The notes under the pieces were generated by a model. That model ran no database searches and had not been told where the DNA came from. It saw only the letters and a program-made list of their open reading frames with translations. From Nakamurella sp. A5-74 (GTDB lineage Bacteria; Actinomycetota; Actinomycetes; Mycobacteriales; Nakamurellaceae), in assembly GCF_040438885.1 (NCBI RefSeq), contig NZ_CP159218.1, positions 186,001 through 250,000 on the forward strand: a stretch of DNA of 64,000 nt. Reading direction: 5' to 3'. This document shows, piece by piece, positions 45,059 through 53,673 of this stretch. The first letter of the stretch is position 1. Every line of letters begins with the position of its first letter. A program made the translations under genes and the position numbers.

Positions 45059-46391
45059 CAGGGCCCCGGCAAAGTCGTTCTGTGATTTCTTGACCTGCGG
45101 TTATGGGTCCGCGACACGCCGGTCGGGTGGTTGTGGCGGGTGGGCGTGGCCTTCGTGGTGACCTGAAGGTCTCTAGCCGCCCAGTTCACCGCGAAGGACC
45201 ACGCCCGATGCCATCATCACCCATGTTCGCTGCCGTCGATCCCTTCGACGAGTACGAGTTGTTGGATGTTCCCGCGGCACCTGCGGCGTTGATGGCGGTG
45301 TTCGACTCGGTTCCTGACCCGCGCAGTGCACGCGGGATACGGCACCGGCTGTCAGTGATCCTGGCGGTCGCTGCGTGCGCTGTCGTGACGGGTGCCCGCT
45401 CGTTCGCCGCGGTCGCGGAATGGGTGGCGGCAACATCGCCCGGGCTGCTCGCCAGGGTCGGTGTCAGTGATGGGCCGCCGTCGGAATCGACGATCCGCCG
45501 CACGCTGCAACAGCTGCACGGTGACGGTCTGGATCGGCTGCTCGGGGCATGGGCGCAGCTGCGGGAACCAGCTAGCCGGGGACGGCGGGTGATCGCGATC
45601 GACGGTAAATCGGTGCGCGGCTCAGCGACCCCCGACCGGCGTTGCCGACATCTGCTCGCGGCGCTGGGACACGGATCCAGGATGGTGTTGGGACAACTCG
45701 ATGTGGCAGTGAAGACCAATGAGATCCCCTTGTTCGCAACGCTTCTGGACAGCATCGATCTGCTCGGTGTGTTGGTCACCGCGGATGCGTTGCACTGCCA
45801 GGCCGAGCACGCCCGCTACCTGATCGAGCAGCGCGGCGCGCACTACCTGTTCACCGTGAAAGGCAACCAGCCGAAGCTGCGGGCGCAGCTCGCCGCGCTG
45901 CCCTGGACAGGCGTGAACATCGGAGCGACCCAACACGACCGAGGCCACGGACGGATCGAGAAACGATCCATCAAAGTCGTCACGGTGAAGGCCGGGATCC
46001 TGTTCCCACACGCCGCGCAAGCCATCCAGATCATCCGCCGGCGTCGCTTGATCAACAGCAAGAAGTGGCGCAGCGAAACTGTGTACGCGGTCACGTCGCT
46101 GCCCGCCGAACAAGCCCAGCCCACCCAACTTGCCGGATGGTTGAAAGGTCACTGGGGCATCGAGAACAGCCTGCACTGGGTACGGGATGTCACCTTCAGC
46201 GAAGACCACTCCCAGACCCGCACCGCAGCCGGTCCTCAGGTCATGGCCACCCTGCGGAACCTGGCCATCAACCTGCTCCGCCTCGCCGGTGCCACCAACA
46301 TCGCAGCCGCACTCAGACACCAAGCACGACAACCGATCCGACCCCTCAAACTACTCCTGACCAGCTGAAACACGACTTTGCCGGAGCCCTG
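45059..46391 (+). mobile_element. ISAs1-family insertion sequence nested in ISL3
   Basis: Terminal inverted repeats cagggccccggcaaagtcgt (45059) and cagggctccggcaaagtcgt (inverted, 46372-46391) bound a 1333-bp element. A 10-bp target duplication ggtcaacgtc lies at 45049-45058 and 46392-46401, inside the right inverted repeat of the host ISL3. Confidence 0.94.
45208..46368 (+). CDS. ISAs1-family transposase
   Basis: A 386-residue transposase with the DDE_Tnp_1-associated N-terminal region (DPRSARGIRHRLSVILAVAACAVV) and the catalytic core VIAIDGKSVRGS, VTADALHCQAEHARYL and GHWGIENSLHWVRDVTFSED. All three acidic positions are present and the frame is intact. It belongs to the nested element. 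Confidence 0.95.
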   Translation: MPSSPMFAAVDPFDEYELLDVPAAPAALMAVFDSVPDPRSARGIRHRLSVILAVAACAVVTGARSFAAVAEWVAATSPGLLARVGVSDGPPSESTIRRTLQQLHGDGLDRLLGAWAQLREPASRGRRVIAIDGKSVRGSATPDRRCRHLLAALGHGSRMVLGQLDVAVKTNEIPLFATLLDSIDLLGVLVTADALHCQAEHARYLIEQRGAHYLFTVKGNQPKLRAQLAALPWTGVNIGATQHDRGHGRIEKRSIKVVTVKAGILFPHAAQAIQIIRRRRLINSKKWRSETVYAVTSLPAEQAQPTQLAGWLKGHWGIENSLHWVRDVTFSEDHSQTRTAAGPQVMATLRNLAINLLRLAGATNIAAALRHQARQPIRPLKLLLTS

Positions 46392-46502
46392 GGTCAACGT
46401 CCAAGAGCCGGTTCATCTGCTTCGCCATGCCACTCCGTCGGCAAGACCAGCTTGTCGAAGAATACCCTATTTCACTCCGTGGTCGAATTGACCAGCGTTC
46501 CG

Positions 46503-48602
46503 CTACTCTTCACCCAACTGGAACTCGAACGCTTGGCGAACGAGGCCGATGACGTAACTGAGGTCTGTACCTTCGTCGAGGCTGACTTCGGTAGGGCCGT
46601 TCCCCCAGTGGCCTTTCATGCTGACGTCCAACGAAAGTTTGCGCTCATCGTGCAGTGCTTCGATGGGAATGTTGAGGCTGAGTCGGAGCCGCGCCTTCTG
46701 TGGGACGACGTCGACGAAGTTGGTCTCGGCCTTGAATGCGACGTAATGCCTGAGGAAATGGTAGGCAATTCCCGGGTCGAGGGCCAGGACCTCGGCGGTG
46801 AACTTTTCGAACAGCGCACGCCTCGGCTGTGGGAGCAAGTGCGGGTGATCCTCGATGGTGAAGTCCGACTCCGTGCGCTTGCCCTCGAACTCCGCCAACG
46901 TCGCGTCAGGCAGTTCGGGTCGAGTCCAGATCTTGAGGGCGTCGCCAGCGAGACGAGTGGCACGCTCCTGGATCTTGTCGGCGTTCCAAGTCTCGAGCTG
47001 CCCAAGTCCCTTGTTGAGCCGGAGCGGACTGTCCTTGAACCCGCCTTCCATGTCGCGCTTCTTCGCGAAGGGATGGTCAGAGTACTCCGAGTTGTACCCC
47101 GTCAGGGTCAGGTTCCCGAGCGTATGCATGTACTTCACCTGCGCTTCCTGCCAATCCTCGCCCAGAGCGTTCTTCCATTCGGCCGAGAGGTTCTCGTTCT
47201 GCGGCAGGATGTGCTCGATCGTGTAGTTCTCGATCGTCACGCGTTCCTTCCGAGCGTAGTTCTCCAGAACACGGAGATAGTACGAGCGGCGGCGGAAGTT
47301 GTACAAGTCGTTCGCTTTGAGCCCCGCTTCGAACTCGGCGTTGCTCGGGAACCTCCGGTAGCTCTTCATGCTCATGAACTGCGCCTTAACGCTCTCGACG
47401 TATCGATCCTTGCGCACCGCGGCACTGAGGCCGGCGAAAGTCTTGTTGAGCGAGTTGGTGGGGATGCGACAAACGGCGCGGCGAAAGATGTATGACGTGA
47501 CAAGGTTTACGATCTCCAGCACATCGTCCCGCGTCAAGATCTCAAGGTTGTAATCGGTATACACCTCGAGCAGGAATGGATAGACGACGTCGGCCTTGAT
47601 CTGATCCAGGTCTTTGAAGGCTGGCAGCAGCTTCGGGTCGCTCTCCTTGCCTAGAGCCATTGCGACGTAGCGTCGGGCGTACTGGCGCAGCTCGACGACG
47701 AGTGAGTCGATCGTTTCGTCTGCCGTCGTGAACCTGGTTGCATGGTCCTTGAACGCGTCGTAGATGTCGTCCAAGCGCGGGATTTCGCCGTTCTTGATGG
47801 TGAGGTAGTGGCGGACGAACTCGTCGAACTGGCTCTCCCCCGCCCCGGCGAACTCCAGCTCCATCGGGCGCCAGTAGGCCGAGTACAGCTTCTCTTGCTG
47901 CTTCGGTGGTAGGTCCATCAGGACGTAGTTGCGGATCAGGTCGGCCTGGGACAGCTTCTTGCCGGTGGAGTTCATCGCCTCGAACACAAGCTGGGGGTTG
48001 TCCACGCCTCGCTCGAGTTTCACATCGACCACGACCAGCTTGTCGAGCCCCTTACTTACGGTGGCCAGGTCCACACCTGGCTCTGCAAGCTTGCCTTGGA
48101 AGAACTGATAGTTCGCAGTCACCCGCGTGACCATGTCGACTGACGGCTCCGCGCCCTGCAATATCGCGATCAGCGCTGCCTTGTCGCTTTGGGACAGGAT
48201 CAGCTTGAACTGCCGCTCTCCGTCCTCGTCGTCGTTCAAGAGGTAGCGGTTCCGGAGCTTCTTCGGCGAGAAACCGTCCCATGGCTCGCGCTGGGCCTCC
48301 GGCAGCTGCTCGAGTCGGGTAGCCAGCGCGGCCAACATGAGCGTGACAGTCGTCACTCGCTGCTGGCCGTCGATGATCAGGTCCGGCTCGGCCGACGTGT
48401 TGGTCGACTGGTCCTTGGCAACGTAAACGATCGAGCCGGTGAAGTGAGAGCCGAGGCTAGGTGTCGAGCCGGCGCGAATGACGTCGGCCCACAGCTGGGC
48501 GCACTCTGCCTCCCCCCAGGAGTACAGCCGCTGGTAGATCGGCACGATGAACTGGCTGCTCTTCTTCAGGAGAGTCAGTAGATGCGAGTCAACGGCCTTC
48601 AT
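46503..48602 (-). CDS. GmrSD-like DUF262/DUF1524 type IV restriction enzyme
   Basis: A 699-residue protein. N-terminal DUF262 domain: SQFIVPIYQRLYSWGE, then LIIDGQQRVTTVTLML (ParB-like NTPase motif DGQQR near residue 78). C-terminal DUF1524 HNH-type nuclease: YTIEHILPQNENLSAEW with LGNLTLTGYNSEYSD. A DUF5655-like tail (ALFEKFTAEVLALD, FVDVVPQKARLRLSLNI) follows. Single-chain relatives cut DNA with modified bases such as glucosylated cytosine. Its base composition is less GC-biased than the left half of the window, pointing to acquisition. Start at ATG 48602, next to the conserved N-terminus. Confidence 0.9.
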   Translation of the reverse strand: MKAVDSHLLTLLKKSSQFIVPIYQRLYSWGEAECAQLWADVIRAGSTPSLGSHFTGSIVYVAKDQSTNTSAEPDLIIDGQQRVTTVTLMLAALATRLEQLPEAQREPWDGFSPKKLRNRYLLNDDEDGERQFKLILSQSDKAALIAILQGAEPSVDMVTRVTANYQFFQGKLAEPGVDLATVSKGLDKLVVVDVKLERGVDNPQLVFEAMNSTGKKLSQADLIRNYVLMDLPPKQQEKLYSAYWRPMELEFAGAGESQFDEFVRHYLTIKNGEIPRLDDIYDAFKDHATRFTTADETIDSLVVELRQYARRYVAMALGKESDPKLLPAFKDLDQIKADVVYPFLLEVYTDYNLEILTRDDVLEIVNLVTSYIFRRAVCRIPTNSLNKTFAGLSAAVRKDRYVESVKAQFMSMKSYRRFPSNAEFEAGLKANDLYNFRRRSYYLRVLENYARKERVTIENYTIEHILPQNENLSAEWKNALGEDWQEAQVKYMHTLGNLTLTGYNSEYSDHPFAKKRDMEGGFKDSPLRLNKGLGQLETWNADKIQERATRLAGDALKIWTRPELPDATLAEFEGKRTESDFTIEDHPHLLPQPRRALFEKFTAEVLALDPGIAYHFLRHYVAFKAETNFVDVVPQKARLRLSLNIPIEALHDERKLSLDVSMKGHWGNGPTEVSLDEGTDLSYVIGLVRQAFEFQLGEE

Positions 48603-48969
48603 TGGTCCCCAATGTCTTCGTGCGATGTATCAGAAACATTACAGGCATGGGCATGTCACCATCGGGGTTTCCGGCGTAGTGAAGGCGCATCGGGGGTAAG
48701 ACGCCGACGGGAGGGCAATGGCCGCACGAGGACTCCTCCCCGTACACGCCGAGAGCTTGGCCGAGAGATCAGGCGCTGCAGACAGATCCGACAGGCGCTT
48801 GGCCGAGATAGTCGTCTGCGCCGGGCTTCGCTACTGAGGTGTCGGGCGGACCAGTTTGCTTGTACCCCAGTGCAATGGTGACAGCCTTCCCGACGGTGGA
48901 GCCGAGTCTTCGGGTGCGGCATGATCTGAGGCAAGACGCGCACGGTGGCGCGATGGGGGCGGGGGATGC
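48603..48969. other. divergent intergenic region
   Basis: About 370 bp between the minus-strand DUF262 gene and the plus-strand ATPase gene. Promoters for both should lie here; no coding frame or repeat was recognised. Confidence 0.4.
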
Positions 48970-51414
48970 ATGGCTGACGATCAGCTCAAGAACTTGGTCA
49001 TTGACCGAGCACTGAACGACGGGTCGCTGAGCGAGGAAGCGCAGCTCGTGGTGCTCGCCGCGATGGAGAGCGACGCCGATCTGGAGTCCGCGCTGTCCGC
49101 AGACGCGACGCCGCCGGAGGTGCGCGAGCGCATCCTGACCCCGGTTACGCCGCAGGTTGAAGCGACGGGCACGTTCCTGCGGTCGATCACCGTCCAAGGA
49201 TTCCGGGGCATCGGCAGCAAGGTGAAGATCGACCTGCCCGCCAAGCCCGGTCTGGTGGTGATCGCCGGCCGCAACGGCTCCGGCAAATCGTCGCTGGCCG
49301 AGGCCCTGGAGATAGCGTTGACCGGCGTCAACTCCCGCTGGGAAGGCATGACCGAGGCCGAGCGCAAGCTGTGGGCGGGCAAGTGGCGAAACCTGCACGC
49401 CGACGTTCAGCCGGAGGTGCGGATCTGTGTCACCGAGGAGGGGCAGGGGATCACCACCCTCGGGGTCGACTGGCCCACCGAGACCGATGCTCCCGTCGGT
49501 ACCGGCAAGCGGTGGGCGCAGCGGCACGGGGCCAAACAGGAACCCTTCGACGCGTTGGGGTGGGAGCGCGCCCTCGAGCTGTACCGCCCGCTGCTGTCCT
49601 ACGACGAGCTCGGCAGCATCCTCGAGGGCTCACCGAAGGACTTCTACGACCAGCTGTTCCGGTTGCTCGGCCTCGAGCAGCTCACGGAGGGGATCAACCG
49701 GCTCGATGCCGCGGTCCGCCGGCTGAAGGAGCCGGCCAGCTCCCTCCCCACTCTGAAGAAGGCCGCCAAGGCTGCGCTCGAGGCGGTCGGTGAACCGGAC
49801 GCGCTGGCGCTGGCGAAGGAGGTCAACCGTCACCAGCCACCCATCGAGCTGGTGCGGCCGTACGTCGTCGGGGGTGTCAGCCAGTCCATCCCGCAGGCGT
49901 GGTCCCGGGCCGCCGAACTGGTGGTTCCCGACGAGCCGGACGTCGCAGCGGCAGCGAACGAGCTGCGCGCCGCCGCAGCTGACGCCTTCCATCAGTCGGA
50001 TGCCGAGCAAGTGCTGGCCGCCGACCGGTTGACGCTCTTGGAGCAGGCGCTGGCCTTTCACGACGAACACGGCGACGCCGCCTGCCCGGTGTGCGGCACC
50101 GGCTCGGTCGACGCGGCATGGGCGACCGAGGCGTCGACCCAGGTCGCCGCGAGTCGCGCAGCATCCTCCGCGCTCAGCAATGCCCGCTCGCGCCTCCAGG
50201 CGGCCCGATCGCGAGTCAAGGCCCTGATCGCCGCGGTGCCCTCCGTTCCGGACGACGACCAGCTGGACAGCGCTGCCGCCACCTCTGCGCGAGCGGGGCT
50301 GGGGGATGTGCCGCCCGATGGTGATCTGTCGCTCGCAGATCACCTGGAGCGGGCGATGGCGGCTGTGCGCACCGCGTTCCACGACCTCGCTGTGCACGCT
50401 CAGGAGCTGATCGCCTCGCACCAGAACGCCTGGGAGCCAGCCATTGCGGTGCTGGCGCAGTGGCTGGCCGCGGCTGAGCTGTTTGTCAATACCGAGGCGC
50501 CGCGCAAGATTGCGACGGATGCTCAGAAGTGGTTGGCGGACAATGCCGATCAGCTCCGTAACGAGCGCCTGGCGCCGATGGCGGATCAGTCCGCTCAGAT
50601 CTGGTCGGTGCTGCGACAGGAGAGCAACGTCGGCCTCGGCGCCATCCGCCTGACCGGCAAGGGGAACTACCGCAAGGTCGAACTGATGGCAGCAGTGGAC
50701 GGCACGGCGGCCGAGGCGTTCAGCGTGATGAGCCAGGGAGAGCTGCATGCGTTGGCACTGGCCGTGTTCCTGCCGCGCGCCGCCGCGCAGGCGAGTCCGT
50801 TCCGGTTCGTAGTGCTGGACGACCCGATCCAGGCGATGGACCCGTCCAAGATCGACGGGTTCCTGGAGGTCATGAACCGGATCGGGCAGACCCATCAGGT
50901 GATCGTTCTGACCCACGACGACCGGCTGCCCGCTGCCATCCGTCGCCGCAACGTGGATGCGCGGATGTTCGAGGTGACCCGCGGATCGCAGTCGGCGGTG
51001 ACGGTCACCGAGGCCAGCCGGCCCGCCTTGCGTTGCCTGCAGGAAGGCTGGGCGGTGGTGAAGGACCAGCAAGTCCCGGTCGAGATTAAGAACCGCACCA
51101 TCCCGACGCTGTGCCGGGAAGCGTTCGAGGACACGGCGTGGGAAGTGTTCGCCGGTCGCGCCCTGAGCGCCGGCTGGACCCTGTCGGCGGTCGAGGCGGC
51201 CTGGGAGGATGCCCAGACAGCGAGGAACCGGCTGGCATTGGCGCTGCATCTGGACGTGGCAGCAGAGCTGAAACCCTGGCTGCACGGTCATCGGGCGCAG
51301 ACGATGCACGTGATCAACAGTGGCCTGCACGACGGGGTGAGCCCCGGCGCCGCGGAGAACGCGCTGGAGTCCACGAAGAAGACCCTCGCGGACCTACGGG
51401 CGGCCCTGGGATGA
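48970..51414 (+). CDS. Rad50/SbcC-like AAA ATPase with zinc hook
   Basis: An 814-residue SMC-type ATPase. After an unusual ~70-residue helical N-terminal extension comes the Rad50-like start FLRSITVQGFRGIGSKV, Walker A GRNGSGKSS (about 100-108), coiled-coil arms around a CPVCG zinc hook (about 373), then a signature-like MSQGELHALALAVF and Walker B FVVLDDPIQAMDP (about 612-624) with switch His LTHDDRLP. A further ~170-residue C-terminal domain follows. Only one CxxC is present, as in hook-mediated dimers. It overlaps the next gene by 4 bp, making a two-gene unit with a small HEPN-like protein. No nuclease domain is visible in this chain. Confidence 0.82.
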   Translation: MADDQLKNLVIDRALNDGSLSEEAQLVVLAAMESDADLESALSADATPPEVRERILTPVTPQVEATGTFLRSITVQGFRGIGSKVKIDLPAKPGLVVIAGRNGSGKSSLAEALEIALTGVNSRWEGMTEAERKLWAGKWRNLHADVQPEVRICVTEEGQGITTLGVDWPTETDAPVGTGKRWAQRHGAKQEPFDALGWERALELYRPLLSYDELGSILEGSPKDFYDQLFRLLGLEQLTEGINRLDAAVRRLKEPASSLPTLKKAAKAALEAVGEPDALALAKEVNRHQPPIELVRPYVVGGVSQSIPQAWSRAAELVVPDEPDVAAAANELRAAAADAFHQSDAEQVLAADRLTLLEQALAFHDEHGDAACPVCGTGSVDAAWATEASTQVAASRAASSALSNARSRLQAARSRVKALIAAVPSVPDDDQLDSAAATSARAGLGDVPPDGDLSLADHLERAMAAVRTAFHDLAVHAQELIASHQNAWEPAIAVLAQWLAAAELFVNTEAPRKIATDAQKWLADNADQLRNERLAPMADQSAQIWSVLRQESNVGLGAIRLTGKGNYRKVELMAAVDGTAAEAFSVMSQGELHALALAVFLPRAAAQASPFRFVVLDDPIQAMDPSKIDGFLEVMNRIGQTHQVIVLTHDDRLPAAIRRRNVDARMFEVTRGSQSAVTVTEASRPALRCLQEGWAVVKDQQVPVEIKNRTIPTLCREAFEDTAWEVFAGRALSAGWTLSAVEAAWEDAQTARNRLALALHLDVAAELKPWLHGHRAQTMHVINSGLHDGVSPGAAENALESTKKTLADLRAALG

Positions 51415-51845
51415 GTGATGCCGGACTGGCCGCGCTGAGGTTGCTGGTGTTGGCCGAGCAGATCCTCGACGGCACCGTGGATCTCGGTTCGCGCGGTCCT
51501 CGGGTTGCCGCCGTGATGACGAGGTCTGCGTTCGAGGACTGGACGACTTGGATGACGGCGTTGTGGTGCCCGGTGCAGATTCCCGGACGTCCCACCCAGC
51601 GATCCAAGCTGGTGGTGCTCCGGGCGCTACAGCCACCGGAGGTCGGTGCGAGCGCCGCACGGGTGTGGAACGATCTGTCACGCGCCTGCCATCGTCATGC
51701 CTACGAGCTGCAGCCGTCGGCAGCTGAAGTGCAAGGTCTGCACGCGGCCACGGTCGCTCTGATGACGCAATCCGTTGCTCGCCCCGGGCTGACTGGAGCG
51801 CCGAGTCAGGTCGAGAGGTTCGTCGACCTGGTGTGGACGGCCTGA
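51411..51845 (+). CDS. small HEPN-like protein paired with the Rad50-like ATPase
   Basis: A 144-residue all-helical protein. It contains NDLSRACHRHAYEL (about residues 86-99), an R-x4-H arrangement typical of HEPN RNases, plus an upstream Arg/Phe helix AVMTRSAFEDWTTWM. Its ATG overlaps the ATPase stop, so the two are coupled. In known defence systems a sensor ATPase often controls a HEPN effector; that reading is inference. It could also be a structural partner without catalysis. An ISL3 element begins 59 bp downstream. Confidence 0.55.
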   Translation: MSDAGLAALRLLVLAEQILDGTVDLGSRGPRVAAVMTRSAFEDWTTWMTALWCPVQIPGRPTQRSKLVVLRALQPPEVGASAARVWNDLSRACHRHAYELQPSAAEVQGLHAATVALMTQSVARPGLTGAPSQVERFVDLVWTA

Positions 51846-51904
51846 GCCCGCCGCTTGCGCGAGAGACCATTGTCGATGCTGAGCCAATACTGACCCCCTA
51901 ATGC

Positions 51905-53343
51905 GGCTCTTCGCAATCGAGGGTGTAGGTCCTGACTGACCTGCCATGCTGGGGGGTGGCTGCAGGTGGGTGTCGAGGTCTTCGCATGATGGAGGTTCTC
52001 TACGCCGCCCAGCAAGGAAGACCTCGACGATGCCCGACTCTACTTTCACGACCCCTGATGTGACCACGTTCGCCCGCCTGGACGGGCTCGGCCTGCGTGT
52101 GGTGGGCCAGTTCATCGAACCCGACCGGGCGGTGTTGGAATGCCGGGTCACCGCGGATGACCGAACCTGCCGACGGTGCTGTGGTCTAGGAGTGTTGCGG
52201 GACAGTGTGAGTCGCCGGTTGGCGCATGAGCCGATGGGTTGGCGCCCGACGGTGCTGATGGTCTGGGTGCGGCGTTACCGCTGCGAGGGGTGCGGCCATG
52301 TGTGGCGGCAGGACACCTCTGCCGCGGCGGAGCCCCGGGCCCGGCTGTCGCGTGGCGGGCTGCGCTGGGCGTTGGAAGGGCTGGTGTGCCAGCACCTCAC
52401 CGTCGCCAGGATCGCCGAGGCGCTGGCGGTGTCGTGGAACACCGCAAACGACGCAGTCCTGGCCGAAGGGAAACGGGTCCTGCTCGATGATCCCCACCGC
52501 CTGGACGGGGTGGAGGTGATCGGCGTCGATGAGCACGTGTGGCGGCACACCCGCAAGGGCGACAAGTACGTGACGGTGATCATCGATCTGACCCCGATCA
52601 GGGACAAGACGGGTCCGGCGCGCCTGTTGGACATGGTCGAAGGCCGGTCCAAAGCTGCGTTCACGACCTGGCTGCAGCAGCGGGATCCGCTGTGGCGCAG
52701 CCGCTTGCAGGTCGTAGCGATGGACGGCTTCACCGGGTTCAAGACCGCCACCACCGAGGAACTACCTGATGCGGTCGCGGTGATGGACCCCTTCCACGTC
52801 GTGCGCCTCGCCGGCCAGGCCCTGGATGAGTGCCGCCGGCGGGTGCACACCGATCTGCACGGCCGACGAGGCCGCCGCGACGACCCGCTGTATCGGGCCA
52901 GGCGGACGTTGCACACCGGAACGGATCTGCTCACCGACCGGCAACGCACCCGACTGACAGCTCTGTTCGCCATCGAGGATCACGTCGAGGTCGAGGCGAC
53001 CTGGGGCATCTACCAGCGCCTGGTCGGCGCCTACCGCATCACCGATCGCAAGGCCGGTGCAGTCGAACTGAAGACCGTGATCTCCTCCCTCGCCGAGGGT
53101 GTCCCGAAAGCTCTGATCGAGCTGCGGCGACTGGGCCGGACCCTGGTCAAGCGAGCCGCGGATGTCCTGGCGTACTTCGACCGGCCCGGGACGAGCAACG
53201 GACCAACTGAGGCGATCAACGGCAGGCTCGAGCACCTGCGCGGGTCAGCCCTCGGCTTCCGAAACGTCACCCACTACATCGCCAGATCCTTGCTCGAGTC
53301 CGGTGGATTCAGACCCCGCCTACACCGCGGATTGTGATGAGCC
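51905..53343 (+). mobile_element. second ISL3-family insertion sequence, intact
   Basis: Left end ggctcttcgcaatc at 51905 and right end (inverted) ggctcatcacaatc at 53343 bound a 1439-bp element. The 8-bp target duplication cctaatgc is at 51897-51904 and 53344-53351. The insertion interrupts an older IS3-family fragment. Confidence 0.92.
52030..53337 (+). CDS. ISL3-family transposase
   Basis: A 435-residue ISL3 transposase distinct from the one at 44 kb. N-terminal zinc finger CRRCCGLGVLRDS and YRCEGCGHVWRQD, helix-turn-helix ARIAEALAVSWNT, core VIGVDEHVWRHTRKGDKYVT, VVAMDGFTGFKTA, and the C-terminal SNGPTEAINGRLEHLRGSALGFRN. Intact, with 6 bp between stop and the element end. Confidence 0.95.
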   Translation: MPDSTFTTPDVTTFARLDGLGLRVVGQFIEPDRAVLECRVTADDRTCRRCCGLGVLRDSVSRRLAHEPMGWRPTVLMVWVRRYRCEGCGHVWRQDTSAAAEPRARLSRGGLRWALEGLVCQHLTVARIAEALAVSWNTANDAVLAEGKRVLLDDPHRLDGVEVIGVDEHVWRHTRKGDKYVTVIIDLTPIRDKTGPARLLDMVEGRSKAAFTTWLQQRDPLWRSRLQVVAMDGFTGFKTATTEELPDAVAVMDPFHVVRLAGQALDECRRRVHTDLHGRRGRRDDPLYRARRTLHTGTDLLTDRQRTRLTALFAIEDHVEVEATWGIYQRLVGAYRITDRKAGAVELKTVISSLAEGVPKALIELRRLGRTLVKRAADVLAYFDRPGTSNGPTEAINGRLEHLRGSALGFRNVTHYIARSLLESGGFRPRLHRGL

Positions 53344-53630
53344 CCTAATGCTGAGCGCGGCGGTCGGCGTGGACGATGGTTCCGGGTTCCGGGTTCGGGG
53401 TATCAGCGATCAACCTGCGTTGCACCAGGTCGTCGCGTGTGGCGGTTTCCGGTCGGTTCCAGCCCCGTTCGAGGCGGTGGCTGATCCCTGCCAGCCGTGC
53501 GGCGCCCACCAGCTTGGCGACGCGTTTGCGGCTGCACCCGACACCCATGCCCAGCCTCAGTTCCGCGTGGATACGCGGCGCACCATAGGAATCGCGGGAC
53601 ATGACGTGAACCTCGGCGATCGTCTCCTAC
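53344..53630 (-). pseudogene. IS3-family transposase fragment
   Basis: About 90 codons of an IS3 OrfB (AEVHVMSRDSYGAPRIHAEL, then CSRKRVAKLVGAARLAGI and the start of the catalytic domain at PGTIVHADRRAQH). The N-terminal part is missing and the C-terminal part was cut off where the ISL3 element inserted. Non-functional. Confidence 0.75.
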
Positions 53631-53673
53631 AGCTGCACTTCAGCGACGGTTCTGGCCGACGGCGGCCGCAATA

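Larger units (their letters stand above)
43625..46409 (-). mobile_element. ISL3-family insertion sequence, interrupted by ISAs1
   Basis: Ends read ggctcttcgacgttgaccgg at 43625 and, inverted, ggctcttggacgttgaccgg from 46409 once the ISAs1 insertion is removed. The 8-bp target duplication ggttcatc flanks both ends (43617-43624 and 46410-46417). Without the nested element it would be about 1442 bp, normal for ISL3. Confidence 0.92.
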
